This document shows, in pieces, positions 48,806 to 58,226 of a DNA stretch of 64,000 nucleotides. Position 1 is the stretch's first letter. The number at the start of each line of letters is the position of its first letter. The notes under the pieces are model-generated. The model saw only the letters and a list, made by a program, of their open reading frames with translations, was not told where the DNA came from and searched no databases. Origin of the DNA: Flammeovirgaceae bacterium UBA976 (lineage in GTDB: Bacteria; Bacteroidota; Bacteroidia; Cytophagales; Cyclobacteriaceae). Position numbers and translations under genes: made by a program. The stretch lies in contig DBBU01000049.1 of NCBI GenBank assembly GCA_002292365.1, positions 40,117-104,116 of the forward strand, written 5' to 3'.

Positions 48806-49852
48806 TTATTTCCAGCCTACTTGATCAAATAACAATACGGCTGATTTATTCAGTACTCCCAGGGTAGACAATGACAACTTATCTTCTTTAAAAGTGCCCC
48901 ATGACTGAAGTAAAGGAGATATTTTTACCTTGGGGTTTACCGGATATTCAAAATTGGAAGAGGAAAATGTTTCCTGGGCAGCCTCACTTGACAAAAACTC
49001 AATGAATTTGATCGCATTGGCCTTATTTGGTGCATACTTCGCTACACCAGCACCACTCACATTGATATGTGTTCCTCGTCCTTCTTGATTTGGGAAAAAA
49101 ATCCCCATCTGCTGACCTACCTCACGCTCCAGAGAATCTGGAGAAGTAAGTAGTTTACCCACATAATAGGTATTCACAATCGCAAGGTCCCCCAAGCCAG
49201 CTGCTACAGCCTTCATTTGATCACGGTCACTTCCCTTGGGTGATCTTGCCATATTTTTGAGTATGCCTGCGGCCCATTGTGCAGCCACTTCTTCACCAAG
49301 ATTGGCAATCATGGAAGCCATTAAAGACTGATTATAAATATTACCTGAAGAACGTATGAGTATCTTCCCCATCCATTGATCCTCAGTAAGCGCTTCATAA
49401 GTGGATAATTGATCTTTAGTGACTCGATCTTTTGCATAAACGATGACTCGGCTACGTTTAGTCAAGCCAAACCAATGCCCATCTATATCACGTAGATGAT
49501 CAGGTACATTATTGGTCAATACCTCAGAATTGATTATTTGCAAAAGGTCTTTTTCCTTAGCTCTCTGCAAACGCCCTGCGTCAACGGTAATCAACACATC
49601 TGCTGGAGATTGTGCTCCTTCATTTTCCATTTTAAGCATCAATTCATCAGCACTCGCATTGACTACATTGACCTTGATTCCAAATTCCTTTTCAAATTGA
49701 GTAAATAGTTCTTGATCAGGTGCATAATGCCTGTGCGTGTATACATTGACTTCTTGTTGCTGCCCTTGAGCCTTCTCTTTATTAGATTGAGGCATGCATG
49801 AAGTGAAAAGAAAGCATCCAATATGGACAAGGGCAATTAAATATTTATTCAT
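48806..49852 (-). CDS. fbpA: Ferric iron-binding lipoprotein of the ABC importer
   Basis: Periplasmic solute-binding protein of the FbpA/FutA class. Lipoprotein signal CFLFTSC, then VNVYTHRHYAPDQELF (the conserved early strand with Tyr and His), DVLITVDAGRLQRAKEKDLL, and NTYYVGKLL, where the paired tyrosines coordinate ferric iron in relatives. 348 residues, ATG at 49852. First gene of fbpABC, preceded by a good promoter with a palindrome on its -33 box. Confidence 0.92.
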   Translation of the reverse strand: MNKYLIALVHIGCFLFTSCMPQSNKEKAQGQQQEVNVYTHRHYAPDQELFTQFEKEFGIKVNVVNASADELMLKMENEGAQSPADVLITVDAGRLQRAKEKDLLQIINSEVLTNNVPDHLRDIDGHWFGLTKRSRVIVYAKDRVTKDQLSTYEALTEDQWMGKILIRSSGNIYNQSLMASMIANLGEEVAAQWAAGILKNMARSPKGSDRDQMKAVAAGLGDLAIVNTYYVGKLLTSPDSLEREVGQQMGIFFPNQEGRGTHINVSGAGVAKYAPNKANAIKFIEFLSSEAAQETFSSSNFEYPVNPKVKISPLLQSWGTFKEDKLSLSTLGVLNKSAVLLFDQVGWK

Positions 49853-49931
49853 GATAAATCTTAAAAAGTCACTTTGTTAGATGAGTAGAAGTATCTGTTT
49901 TTTTCTTCTAACAGACCTAGTCATCATATTA

Positions 49932-49967
49932 CAAAAATAGCAAACATTATTAGGGTAGACAATACCC
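49932..49967 (-). promoter_or_regulatory. fbpA promoter with candidate operator over the -33 box
   Basis: Minus strand: TTG (49960-49962), 20-base spacer, then TATTTTTG (49932-49939), matching the Bacteroidota consensus, about 80 bases before the fbpA ATG. The -33 TTG is the centre of the inverted repeat GGGTA-TTGTC-TACCC (plus coordinates 49953-49967). A repressor bound there would block sigma access, as expected for iron-dependent control, but the repeat does not match a Fur or DtxR box that I can name. Confidence 0.6.
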
Positions 49968-49972
49968 ATTAC

Positions 49973-49984
49973 TAGCGATCGCTA
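49973..49984. repeat. Perfect 12-base palindrome upstream of fbpA
   Basis: TAGCGATCGCTA reads the same on both strands. It lies just upstream of the fbpA promoter and its candidate operator. It could be a regulator site or chance. Confidence 0.5.
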
Positions 49985-50063
49985 TCACTAGAAATAATGA
50001 GATTTATAGACTTTTAAATCCCTACGATGACCTGTGTAAACCTTTCATTGAGATCACTCCCTT

Positions 50064-51332
50064 TCAATACCCATACTTCTCCTTCCATTTAACTCTCAAT
50101 TGCTTCCGTAATTCCTCTTCTCGAGGATTCTTTCCTGGATCATAAAATTTCGTTCCAGCGATTACGTCCGGTAAAAATTCTGATGAAATGAAATTTCCAG
50201 GATGATCATGCGCATATTGGTATCCTTTACCTGAGCTTTCTGTTTTCATCCATTGTGTAGGTGCATTTCGTAATGCCATGGGTACCGGTAAATCACCCGT
50301 CCTCCCCACTTCTGCTTGTGCCTCATTAATTGCATTATAACTGGCATTACTCTTGGGTGAACTCGCCAAATAAGTGACGCATTGGGCCAAAATAATACTA
50401 GATTCTGGATAACCGATGAAGCTCACTGCTTGAAAGGCGCTGGTAGCTATCACCAAAGCCGTTGGATTGGCATTGCCTATATCTTCAGCGGCCAAAATCA
50501 CCAGTCGCCTTGCGATGAATTTGACCTCCTCACCTCCTTCGATCATTCGGGCCAAATAATATACCGCTGCGTTGGGATCGCTACCCCTGATGGATTTGAT
50601 AAAAGCTGAAACGATATCATAATGCATCTCCCCTTTTTTATCATATAAAACTATTTTTTTTTGTGCCACCTCTATAACTAAGGCATCTGTGACAACTGCC
50701 TTATTAGATTTTTGACTGGTAACCACTTGCTCTAAGAGGTTCAATAATTTGCGTGCATCACCGCCTGAAAGATTGAGAATCGCCTGGGTTTGTTTAATGG
50801 TAATCTTATAATTTTTTAGGGTATTGTCCTTCTCAATGGCCTGCATCATGATGTCACTGAGTTCGTCAGATGTCAAGGGATTGAGCCGGTAAACTTGGGC
50901 TCTAGACAAAAGTGCTGCATTGACTTCAAAACTGGGGTTTTCGGTAGTGGCACCGATCAAAGTAATCTTTCCCTTCTCCACTGCACCCAACAAAGCATCT
51001 TGTTGAGTTTTATTGAACCGATGGATCTCATCAATGAATAAAATGTTTTTATGACCCGGACTCACCTTCGCAATCATCTCTCTTACGTCCTTGACACCTG
51101 CGCTGATCGCGCTAATTACATGAAAGGGCACTTTTACCTCATTGGCGATGATATTGGCTAACGTGGTCTTCCCTGTTCCTGGAGGTCCCCAAAAAATAAT
51201 AGAAGGTATTCGACCCGAAATAATGGCCTTACGAAGTATGCCCTCATCGCCTACCAAATGCCATTGCCCAATGATTTCGGACAAGCTTTTGGGTCGCATG
51301 CGTTCGGCGAGGGGTGCGGTATCTTGAAACAT
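50064..51332 (-). CDS. rarA: Replication-associated recombination protein A
   Basis: AAA+ ATPase of the RarA/MgsA/WRNIP1 family that acts at stalled replication forks. Walker [13 protein letters not shown] near residue 50, Walker [21 protein letters not shown], sensor [15 protein letters not shown], and the C-terminal tetramerisation region with [26 protein letters not shown] and HDHPGNF. 422 residues, standard length. ATG at 51332, divergent from tRNA-Ser. Confidence 0.97.
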   Translation of the reverse strand: MFQDTAPLAERMRPKSLSEIIGQWHLVGDEGILRKAIISGRIPSIIFWGPPGTGKTTLANIIANEVKVPFHVISAISAGVKDVREMIAKVSPGHKNILFIDEIHRFNKTQQDALLGAVEKGKITLIGATTENPSFEVNAALLSRAQVYRLNPLTSDELSDIMMQAIEKDNTLKNYKITIKQTQAILNLSGGDARKLLNLLEQVVTSQKSNKAVVTDALVIEVAQKKIVLYDKKGEMHYDIVSAFIKSIRGSDPNAAVYYLARMIEGGEEVKFIARRLVILAAEDIGNANPTALVIATSAFQAVSFIGYPESSIILAQCVTYLASSPKSNASYNAINEAQAEVGRTGDLPVPMALRNAPTQWMKTESSGKGYQYAHDHPGNFISSEFLPDVIAGTKFYDPGKNPREEELRKQLRVKWKEKYGY

Positions 51333-51433
51333 AGGCTAAAATTACAGATTCCTTTTTGAGAATATCCTGTATTTAATTTTTTTTGTAATATGATTTATTT
51401 TAAATGCAAGTCAGATAAAATTACCTCGTTCGC

Positions 51434-51463
51434 TTGATTAGTTTAAAAGATAGATTAATTTTG
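51434..51463 (+). promoter_or_regulatory. Promoter of tRNA-Ser
   Basis: TTG (51434-51436), 19-base spacer, TAATTTTG (51456-51463): an exact match to the Bacteroidota primary sigma consensus, ending 29 bases before the tRNA. The -7 sequence equals that of the tRNA-Tyr promoter. Confidence 0.75.
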
Positions 51464-51492
51464 CCAACCGATTTTTAAGGTGCAAAATGCAC

Positions 51493-51577
51493 AGAGGAGT
51501 GGCAGAGTGGTCGAATGCACCGGTCTTGAAAACCGGCGTACCGAAAGGTACCGGGGGTTCGAATCCCTCCTCCTCTG
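51493..51577 (+). tRNA. tRNA-Ser (TGA anticodon)
   Basis: Class II tRNA of 85 bases with a long variable arm (GTACCGAAAGGTAC hairpin). Acceptor AGAGGAG/CTCCTCT pairs perfectly; the anticodon loop CTTGAAA gives TGA. The T loop is TTCGAAT. CCA is not encoded. Flanked by its own promoter and terminator. Confidence 0.97.
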
Positions 51578-51585
51578 CATAAAAA

Positions 51586-51615
51586 CCCTAGTATCATTAG
51601 TATTGGGGCTTTTTT
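51586..51615 (+). terminator. tRNA-Ser terminator
   Basis: Nine-pair stem CCCTAGTAT (51586-51594) with GTATTGGGG (51600-51608), including G-U pairs, loop CATTA, then C and six T. It starts eight bases after the tRNA 3' end. Confidence 0.7.
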
Positions 51616-51857
51616 ATTTATGGTTACCAATAATAGGTACAACCATTTTGTTTTCAGATTAAAATCTCAAAGATTTCTTAAGCTTTTATATCGATCGAAA
51701 TCTTTTTGTCAATAAATGTTTGGTTTGAAGTAGGATGACAGCTTTAAATCCAAATATCTCAAAAATCATTCAGCAATTAAATACCTATCGGAGTTCATGA
51801 AATTTTCTTCTAGCTTAAAATTAGTAACTAAGGCTATAGGATTGTTTAAGATGAGGT

Positions 51858-52853
51858 TTACTCCATCTCATATACCCTGACATAATCAACTTGCATTGAA
51901 TCACTAGAAAAGTCTGCCTCAATGGCTCCACCTAAATTTCCACCCATAGCTATATTAAGTAAAATATAATGTGGGTTGTCATAAGGTATTGAAGCCGTAT
52001 TATTCATTGTTAAAAATACTTTATTATCGAGTAATACTTTAAGTTGACCTTCGGTCCATTCCAATGAATAAATATGAAATTCATCCATTGCATCTTCTAT
52101 AATGGCTGTGTTACCATAACTTGCATATTCACCTGTGCTTGTATGCCCCCAATGAAAATGCCCAATGAGTTCAGTCTTGTCCCAGCCATTTTGTTCCATA
52201 ATATCGATTTCACCACAACTGGGCCAACCCACATTCCCATAAGTACTCCCAAAATAGTTTCCAATTTCATTAATGTTGGTCCCCAAAGTCCAAATGGCCG
52301 GCCATGTCCCGGCAGATCCTGGTAATTTTGCTCTCACATCAATACGCCCGTATCTAAAAGAAAATTTAGAATTTAGTCTGGCAGAGGTGTAATTCTGTGT
52401 CGAGCCATCAATCTCATAGCTTTCCTTAATGGCCTTTATTACCAAGATATCATCGCTCACATAAGAGTTTGTAATTCTATCTGTATAATGCTGTTTTTCT
52501 CCATTGAACCAGCTGCCATTATTAGGAGGTATTGTTTGATGATGCCATTTAGAAATATCTAAGGCACCCTCATCTGAAAATTCATCTTGCCAAACTAAAA
52601 AATAATTTGAATCGTATTCATTTATAATACGGCACCCAGAAGCATCTACTATGGCCCCAAAAGGTGTTTTTTCGCAACTATCTGCCTCATTTATTATACC
52701 ATCTTCATCCAGATCTAAAAGGATGAGATCTGAAGGAGTCTCATCCTTGTCAATCGCTATGGGGTCCATATCATTGCTACTACAATTATTGATTAAAATA
52801 AGGGTACAACTTACGCTCAATATTTGTATGTACTTTAGTAGTTTTATATTCAA
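51858..52853 (-). CDS. GH16 endo-beta-glucanase (laminarinase-like) lipoprotein
   Basis: Secreted family 16 glycoside hydrolase, probably cleaving beta-1,3-glucan. 331 residues: lipoprotein signal (LINNC, Cys24), a thrombospondin type 3-like calcium segment (LDLDEDGIINEADSCEKTP, residues 46-64), then the beta-jelly-roll domain. The catalytic motif GEIDIMEQNG has Glu215 nucleophile, Asp217 and Glu220 acid/base, without the extra Met bulge variation of agarases. Other landmarks: WPAIWTLG and HFHWGH. Start TTG at 52853: an in-frame TAA two codons upstream excludes a longer form. Monocistronic; no SusCD pair nearby. Confidence 0.93.
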   Translation of the reverse strand: MNIKLLKYIQILSVSCTLILINNCSSNDMDPIAIDKDETPSDLILLDLDEDGIINEADSCEKTPFGAIVDASGCRIINEYDSNYFLVWQDEFSDEGALDISKWHHQTIPPNNGSWFNGEKQHYTDRITNSYVSDDILVIKAIKESYEIDGSTQNYTSARLNSKFSFRYGRIDVRAKLPGSAGTWPAIWTLGTNINEIGNYFGSTYGNVGWPSCGEIDIMEQNGWDKTELIGHFHWGHTSTGEYASYGNTAIIEDAMDEFHIYSLEWTEGQLKVLLDNKVFLTMNNTASIPYDNPHYILLNIAMGGNLGGAIEADFSSDSMQVDYVRVYEME

Positions 52854-53350
52854 AATTTATGATATGTTTAATAGTAATAGATAGCTATTAGCAATATTAT
52901 TGATTTTATTCAGAAAAGTAAAATACTAACAACGTAATCAGCCATTAAAATATCAATATCCTGATAACCTTTTCTATCTTTTAAGTGTGGTGTTAGAAAA
53001 AAAAACGTGACAAATGATCAGATTTCGTAGCTTTTCCAATAAAATAATCTTTTTTTTAATGAACTCCTGATGCCTCCAGCGCCTCTTCAAAGCCATAAGG
53101 TCTGTGGGCCTCCAAATAGAATAGATATTGCATACATCATCGGAAATATCTGCCCATTTGTCTGAAATCATTCCCTGTTTAATTTATTATGCAGGAAATA
53201 GCGTTACCAAAACTTCCGATCTGATGAATTCTCAAGTGTATGGAGATTCGACGCATTGGTGATATTCGTCGCGATGTTACCCCTTTTTAAGCATCCCATA
53301 TTCCCTAAATAAACATCTGAAGCCCTGTCGGTGGTACTTCCCAATGCTAT
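52854..53350. other. Intergenic region with one doubtful short frame
   Basis: This 497-base stretch contains a 65-codon minus-strand frame (52974-53171) whose product is basic and matches no family I know. It lacks a signal peptide, motif or operon link. The rest has low-complexity A/T sequence and no clear promoter or hairpin. It may be decayed coding sequence. Confidence 0.4.
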
Positions 53351-53656
53351 CTATTGATCATAATGATCATACAAATACCAAGGCAGGGCTAGGGAAAAAC
53401 CAACTAAAAAGAGACAAACAACGTACTTAATAAATTGAGAAAAATTTATTCGCCTTTGTACCTTTTGATAAATCAAAAAAATCAAAAAAGACAAAGCCGC
53501 TACGCTTAAATCCATGGCCAACATGGAAGCTGGATACGAACCGACGGCTTCTGTCCAAAATTGGACCATTGATCCATCCCCTTGAATAAACAATAGTAAT
53601 TGATAATACGGCAGTGCTATACCCAGTAGGCATAGGACTAAAAACACTTTTTTCAT
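53351..53656 (-). CDS. DUF2834 family membrane protein
   Basis: 101 residues, three transmembrane helices (about 3-22, 42-62, 74-95). The start MKKVFLVLCLLGIALPYYQL and the interior helix with a conserved aspartate (MLAMDLSVAALSFLIF) fit DUF2834. ATG at 53656. Function unknown. First downstream neighbour of the DoxX genes on the same strand. Confidence 0.7.
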   Translation of the reverse strand: MKKVFLVLCLLGIALPYYQLLLFIQGDGSMVQFWTEAVGSYPASMLAMDLSVAALSFLIFLIYQKVQRRINFSQFIKYVVCLFLVGFSLALPWYLYDHYDQ

Positions 53657-53830
53657 AGCTCTCTTGTTATCTATTGTTGATGTAAAATAGAAAAATATTC
53701 AGGACTATGAAAACCAAATTTGCTTCTCAATCTATATTTCGATATTACGCGTAATATTCGGTCCTTAATTTAAAAAAGTGAAGCGACCCTAAAACAAAAA
53801 AAATTACCGGAAATCCTTTTGTCTAAAAAT

Positions 53831-54181
53831 TTAAAAATCACTTAATCCAACAAACCAAAATATGTAGAGATTGAGCAACATATAAAAAAATGAGGGGAAA
53901 GTGAGCGCCAAGCTGTCTCTCATTTTAAGCCTTACTCCAAAACCCAAAACCATTAAAAGGAACAATCCCAAAGAAGCCAAAGTCAACAATACAGGCACCC
54001 ATAAACCAATGATAAGACCTACGCCTCCAACTATTTCTAAGCATCCCGTAAGACCACCAAATTTTTCCAAACCAAATCTCTTAAAGTCAGCTTTCATCTC
54101 TTTTGAAAAAAAATAGCCACCTCCATAGATCAGGAAGGATATCGCAGAAAATCCTATAAGTAAATTGTGAAAAATAATCAA
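53831..54181 (-). CDS. DoxX-like membrane protein
   Basis: 116 residues with four predicted transmembrane helices. The segment KRFGLEKFGGLTGCLEIVGG followed by VGLIIGLWVPVLLTLASLGL is typical of DoxX/DoxD-like proteins. Start TTG at 54181 (LIIFHNLLIGFSA), two bases after the stop of the related gene upstream; no ATG is available before the first helix. Probably translationally coupled to that gene. Function of the family is not settled. Confidence 0.75.
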   Translation of the reverse strand: MIIFHNLLIGFSAISFLIYGGGYFFSKEMKADFKRFGLEKFGGLTGCLEIVGGVGLIIGLWVPVLLTLASLGLFLLMVLGFGVRLKMRDSLALTFPSFFYMLLNLYIFWFVGLSDF

Positions 54182-54183
54182 AA

Positions 54184-54528
54184 TTAAATTACCTCAGCAG
54201 CAATCCCTGCGATAAGTAGAGAACAGATCAAGAGGACAAACGAAGGTACATGTTTATTCCATGGATTCTTTACCTTAAAATGTGCTAACTGGGCAAAGAC
54301 CATTAGAATAGCCATAGCTATAGATGACATGAAAACTAAAGGCGGAAACCAAATACCTGCCACCATTAAAGTTGATAATGCAATCTTAGCAGCACCTACA
54401 AAATTTCGTGTTAAGTCTGATAATTCATACTGCTTGAATTCCAAAACAATGTTGTCGAATCGGAATACCCAAACGTAAACTATGGATAAAGCCATAATTA
54501 TTTGTAGCACATAAGATAATTCAATCAT
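54184..54528 (-). CDS. DoxX-like membrane protein (second copy)
   Basis: 114 residues, four transmembrane helices, with RFDNIVLEFKQYELSDLTRN and GAAKIALSTLMVAGIWFPPL, the DoxX_2-like pattern. It is a distant relative of the protein encoded next to it and the two are separated by two bases, so they may form a hetero-oligomer. ATG at 54528. Confidence 0.72.
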   Translation of the reverse strand: MIELSYVLQIIMALSIVYVWVFRFDNIVLEFKQYELSDLTRNFVGAAKIALSTLMVAGIWFPPLVFMSSIAMAILMVFAQLAHFKVKNPWNKHVPSFVLLICSLLIAGIAAEVI

Positions 54529-54746
54529 ATTTATGTAACCTTTGTATTATTAAAAAAGTTCAATTAAAATTTCTAGTCTGCGTAATGTTTGGTTTTTAAA
54601 AAAGATGAAAATTTCACCTGTATTGTTTTGAGTGAACTCCTCTGTAGCTCGTTTCAATATATATTTGAACACACTATTCAACCCCAGTGCACCAACTCAC
54701 TTATGCATTTATTTCATTATAAAACGTTCTTTTAATCACATTTATA

Positions 54747-55112
54747 TCAGGTCTGTCGTTGTTTAAATTTATTGCCTTGAACCGTAAAATAAGGCAAGGG
54801 GATGAGTAGTGCAATCACATAAATGATGAAAGCTATTGAGGTGACAAAAGTAAAATAAAAAATGATGAAAATGAACGCTGTTGATAAACTGTACTGAGTT
54901 AGAAATTTTTTTTGGAAGGCAAGATAACCCTTGAGGTCATAATTGTCCCTGTCCTCCTCTGAAAGCGTATTGTACCCTGCGAGGTAATATTTTGCATTGG
55001 ACTCTTTAATGAGATAGGGAATTCCCAAAAAGGTCAGCTGCACCAATGCTATTGAACTGAATAATATGATGTCTGCTGTCTCCAAGATACAATAATAAGA
55101 AAAAATGTTCAT
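54747..55112 (-). CDS. Membrane protein with a DUF3784-like segment
   Basis: 121 residues. One or two N-terminal transmembrane helices, then YYLAGYNTLSEEDRDNYDLK, which resembles DUF3784 proteins, and a C-terminal hydrophobic hairpin. ATG at 55112. Fourth small membrane protein in a row on this strand, but 218 bases separate it from the DoxX pair. Function unknown. Confidence 0.6.
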   Translation of the reverse strand: MNIFSYYCILETADIILFSSIALVQLTFLGIPYLIKESNAKYYLAGYNTLSEEDRDNYDLKGYLAFQKKFLTQYSLSTAFIFIIFYFTFVTSIAFIIYVIALLIPLPYFTVQGNKFKQRQT

Positions 55113-55291
55113 CTTTATCAGTTTGGGGATTGTAAAGTCACCACTTGTTCATTTCTTTCCTATTCTCTAGCCTTATAAATCAGAATCTTTGAGAAGAAGT
55201 TATTCATTATCAACGGTAATTATATAGTGCACAGCTTTTTTCAATCTCCCAAAAAAAAATTAACTCTGACTTTCAACAAACAACTAAAATT

Positions 55292-56240
55292 ATGAAAAAC
55301 ATTACCAACAAAAGATAATACTCTTATTCCTTTTTGGTCTCAAACTCAGTGCACAAAAAAGAGATAAAAATGGTAACATTTATAAAATACATCCAGGCAT
55401 CATTTGGTGCATCAATATCAACAAGACTTTGTAAGCGGTGATGAAGCAACTTTGAAAAAGATATTAGCCGATGACGAAAAGAGTAACAATGCGCTGAGAT
55501 CTAACAAAGAAAATAAGGGAATCAATAAATCCAAGATCATTGGAATACTAAAACGTAGTCAGAAAATATAGATTATTTGCGTATTACTGATGATAAACCA
55601 GCTTATCCCAATTCCATAGAATACAAAGAAGGAGCTCAGTTATGGGTACAGACTTGCGAAAAACATATGATGTTCAAAAAAAAGACAGGAGTCAAATTAG
55701 ACATGCCGATGCACCGGTTATATAAGACAAATAATGAAGAAAATCAGATTGAAAGTATCTTCGATTACGCTGACTGGCGCGTTTATGAAGAAATCTGGAA
55801 TAGTTTTTCGGATATAGAAAACGGCAAGATTTATATCAACCACGAAAATATAAATTCGGTTAGAAAATCTGCATATGCATTCAAAATAGTGAATTAGAAA
55901 AATCTTATGCTTATTTCAATGATGACGCAACCATCAGCGACATTAATTTGCCTTATGGCACCAAATTATCGTGGGATGAAGCCAAAGCAAATGATCAAGC
56001 TTTTTTTAAAGACTTGGAAAATTGAATTAATAGATAAGGTAGGCTATCCTGATTATGTTAGAATCTGACCTTAGAGATCTTTCTTATGTGCTGTCCTGGT
56101 GGAAGTTCCGATTAGTTAGAAAAAGTGATAGCAAGAAACTTTCCCTCACTGTTCACTTTATAGATGACTTCTGTAAGGAAGGAAAAATCAAGGTTCGGTC
56201 TTTGTACTACAGTGCCAAGCTCATGGAAGATTTAAAATAA
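55292..56240 (+). pseudogene. Frameshifted exported protein with NTF2-like features
   Basis: Translating piecewise gives one continuous protein-like sequence that jumps frame at least four times. The pieces are a start ATGAAAAAC (55292), a signal-peptide core IILLFLFGLKLSAQ (frame change near 55312), VHQYQQDFVSGDEATLKKIL (change near 55398), YLRITDDKPAYPNSIEYKEG to KIYINHENINSV (change near 55570), SYAYFNDDATISDINLPYGT (change near 55890), and SDLRDLSYVLSWWKFRLVRK to the stop at 56240. The 'dimer of NTF2-like/SnoaL' look is suggested by short helix-strand patterns and the closing YYSAKL. Stops follow each shift. A strong terminator still follows. Either a recent pseudogene or locally poor sequence. 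Confidence 0.75.
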
Positions 56241-56252
56241 GAGAAAACTATA

Positions 56253-56292
56253 AAAAAAGGGCCTACAATGAATAAAGAATAGGCCCTTTTTT
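56253..56292. terminator. Strong bidirectional terminator
   Basis: Perfect 13-base repeat AAAAAAGGGCCTA (56253-56265) and TAGGCCCTTTTTT (56280-56292) with a 14-base loop; T runs flank both directions. It starts 13 bases after the frameshifted gene. Confidence 0.85.
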
Positions 56293-56483
56293 ATATATTC
56301 CCTTTAAATACTTCTTAAAGGCCCTTGTTTACATGAAACCTTTTTTCTAAGGTTGTAAGATACCTTTCAGTAACAACTCATTTTTTTACGAAAAAATCAT
56401 GTTTGAGTAAATAGTTTTTTTATAAAATTTTCATTAAGCTACAATTTCATTATCTTCTATTTTTAATCTACTCAAATGAATTA

Positions 56484-58046
56484 ATGAAACTAATAACGAG
56501 ACTTACTTTTGCAATTTTTATATTAACCATTATAAGCTGTACAAAATCTGAACACAAAAGTCCTACGCTAAAAATTGCCATTGCAGGACTAGCCATTGAA
56601 TCCAGTACCTTTTCTCCTGCTTTAACACATGAGGAAGCTTTTCATGCCAAAACAGGTAAAGCTATTTTTGATAATTATCCTTTTTTAGGTCAAAATTCTC
56701 CTATGAGACAGCGGGCCAATTGGGTACCTATCCTCCAAGGTCATGCGCTACCGGGAGGTCGAGTTACCCGTGAAGCTTATGAGCGCCTGGTCACCAAAAC
56801 ATTAGATTCACTCAATAAATATAAACCTTATGATGGGTTATTTTTTGATATTCACGGCGCGATGAGTGTCGTAGGTCTAGACGATCCTGAAGGGGACTTC
56901 ATCGAAAGAATTAGAAAGGTCATTGGTACTCAAACACTCATTTCAACTTCGATGGATTTACATGGAAATGTTTCTCAAAAATTGGCCCAGTATACAGATA
57001 TGATCACTTGTTATCGCATGGCTCCCCATGAGGATGCACGCGAATCGAAAGAACGTGCAGTAGAAAACCTTTTGATCCGACTGGAAAATGGCAAAGGAAA
57101 ACCCACATTCAAAGCATGGATCCCCATTCCTATATTATTGCCTGGTGAAAAAACAAGCACCCGCATTGAACCTGGGAAGAGTCTTTATGCACAAGTAGCT
57201 CCTTCCACTGCTCAAGAGGGCATCATCGACGCCGCCATTTGGATTGGTTATGCTTGGGCTGACGAGCCTAGAAATCATGCCGTGGTCATGGCAACCGGTG
57301 ATGACCAACTTGCCGTCAAGAAAACAGCTGAACTTTTGGCGTCCAACTTTTGGGAAAAGAGAAACGAATTCGAATTTGTGGCCCCCACAACTACTTTCGA
57401 AAAGAGTTTATCTTATGCTTTAGCCAGTAAAAAAAATCCTTATATCATTAGCGACATGGGTGACAATCCTACAGCAGGAGGTGCTGGAGACGTCACTTGG
57501 ACCTTGAGGGAAATACTGGCGCACCCCGACCTCAAGTCAGCCGCCGGACCCGAACTTATATACGCTTCGATACCCGGACCTGAACTAATAGAACAAGCCA
57601 TTGCTGTAGGTATTGGTGGGAAGGTAAATGCCGAGGTAGGTGCACAAATAGATCATCGCTATGCACCTCCTATCAAACTCGAGGGAACCGTAGAAGCCCT
57701 CATCCACGGTGATGTATATGCTGAGACAGAAGCAGTGGTCAAGGTAGGTAGTGTTCAAGTCATTGTTACCAAAAAAAGAAAACCGTATCATCATGAGAAA
57801 GATTTTACCCGATTGGGACTGGATCCAAGAAATGCAGCTATTCTGGTCGTGAAAATTGGCTATTTAGTTCCTGAACTTTATGATATGCGGGGAGATTGGA
57901 TCATGGCCCTTACCCCAGGTGGTGTAGACCAAGATCTGGAAAGACTAGACTATAAAAGGATTCAACGACCCATGTTTCCCTTAGATAAAGAGATGCAAGA
58001 CCCAGACCTAAGTGTCCGTTGGATTCCAAGTATTGAAAGCCTTTGA
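56484..58046 (+). CDS. M81 family metallopeptidase (MlrC-like) lipoprotein
   Basis: Homologue of MlrC, the zinc enzyme that cleaves linearised microcystin; most relatives are in bacteria with no microcystin and have unknown substrates. 520 residues, lipoprotein signal (LTIISC). Family landmarks: GLAIESSTFSP near the N terminus, FFDIHGAMSV, STSMDLHGNVS with the metal His, TCYRMAPHEDARES, ISDMGDNPTAGGAGDVTW, and the C-terminal KRKPYHHEKDFTRLGLDPR. The signal implies a periplasmic or outer-membrane location, unlike many cytosolic members. The PLP dehydratase gene lies 180 bases downstream on the same strand. Confidence 0.9.
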   Translation: MKLITRLTFAIFILTIISCTKSEHKSPTLKIAIAGLAIESSTFSPALTHEEAFHAKTGKAIFDNYPFLGQNSPMRQRANWVPILQGHALPGGRVTREAYERLVTKTLDSLNKYKPYDGLFFDIHGAMSVVGLDDPEGDFIERIRKVIGTQTLISTSMDLHGNVSQKLAQYTDMITCYRMAPHEDARESKERAVENLLIRLENGKGKPTFKAWIPIPILLPGEKTSTRIEPGKSLYAQVAPSTAQEGIIDAAIWIGYAWADEPRNHAVVMATGDDQLAVKKTAELLASNFWEKRNEFEFVAPTTTFEKSLSYALASKKNPYIISDMGDNPTAGGAGDVTWTLREILAHPDLKSAAGPELIYASIPGPELIEQAIAVGIGGKVNAEVGAQIDHRYAPPIKLEGTVEALIHGDVYAETEAVVKVGSVQVIVTKKRKPYHHEKDFTRLGLDPRNAAILVVKIGYLVPELYDMRGDWIMALTPGGVDQDLERLDYKRIQRPMFPLDKEMQDPDLSVRWIPSIESL

Positions 58047-58226
58047 TATTAATTCAGATTAAATAGGTTCGTCTCATTGGTATAAAAATTAAATTCTTAC
58101 ATCGAAATAAAATCATAATATTTATTCAATGTTCTCTCCATGAGTATCTCCATTAAAGTTCCCCATTATTTTGATGCGTTTTATAAATTTTTTGAGCTCT
58201 AAAACAAACATGAATAGGAAACCCAT

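Noticed and set aside
52974-53171. 65-codon minus-strand frame
   Set aside because: No motif, no operon link, ordinary length for a chance frame in this composition; kept only as a remark in the intergenic entry.
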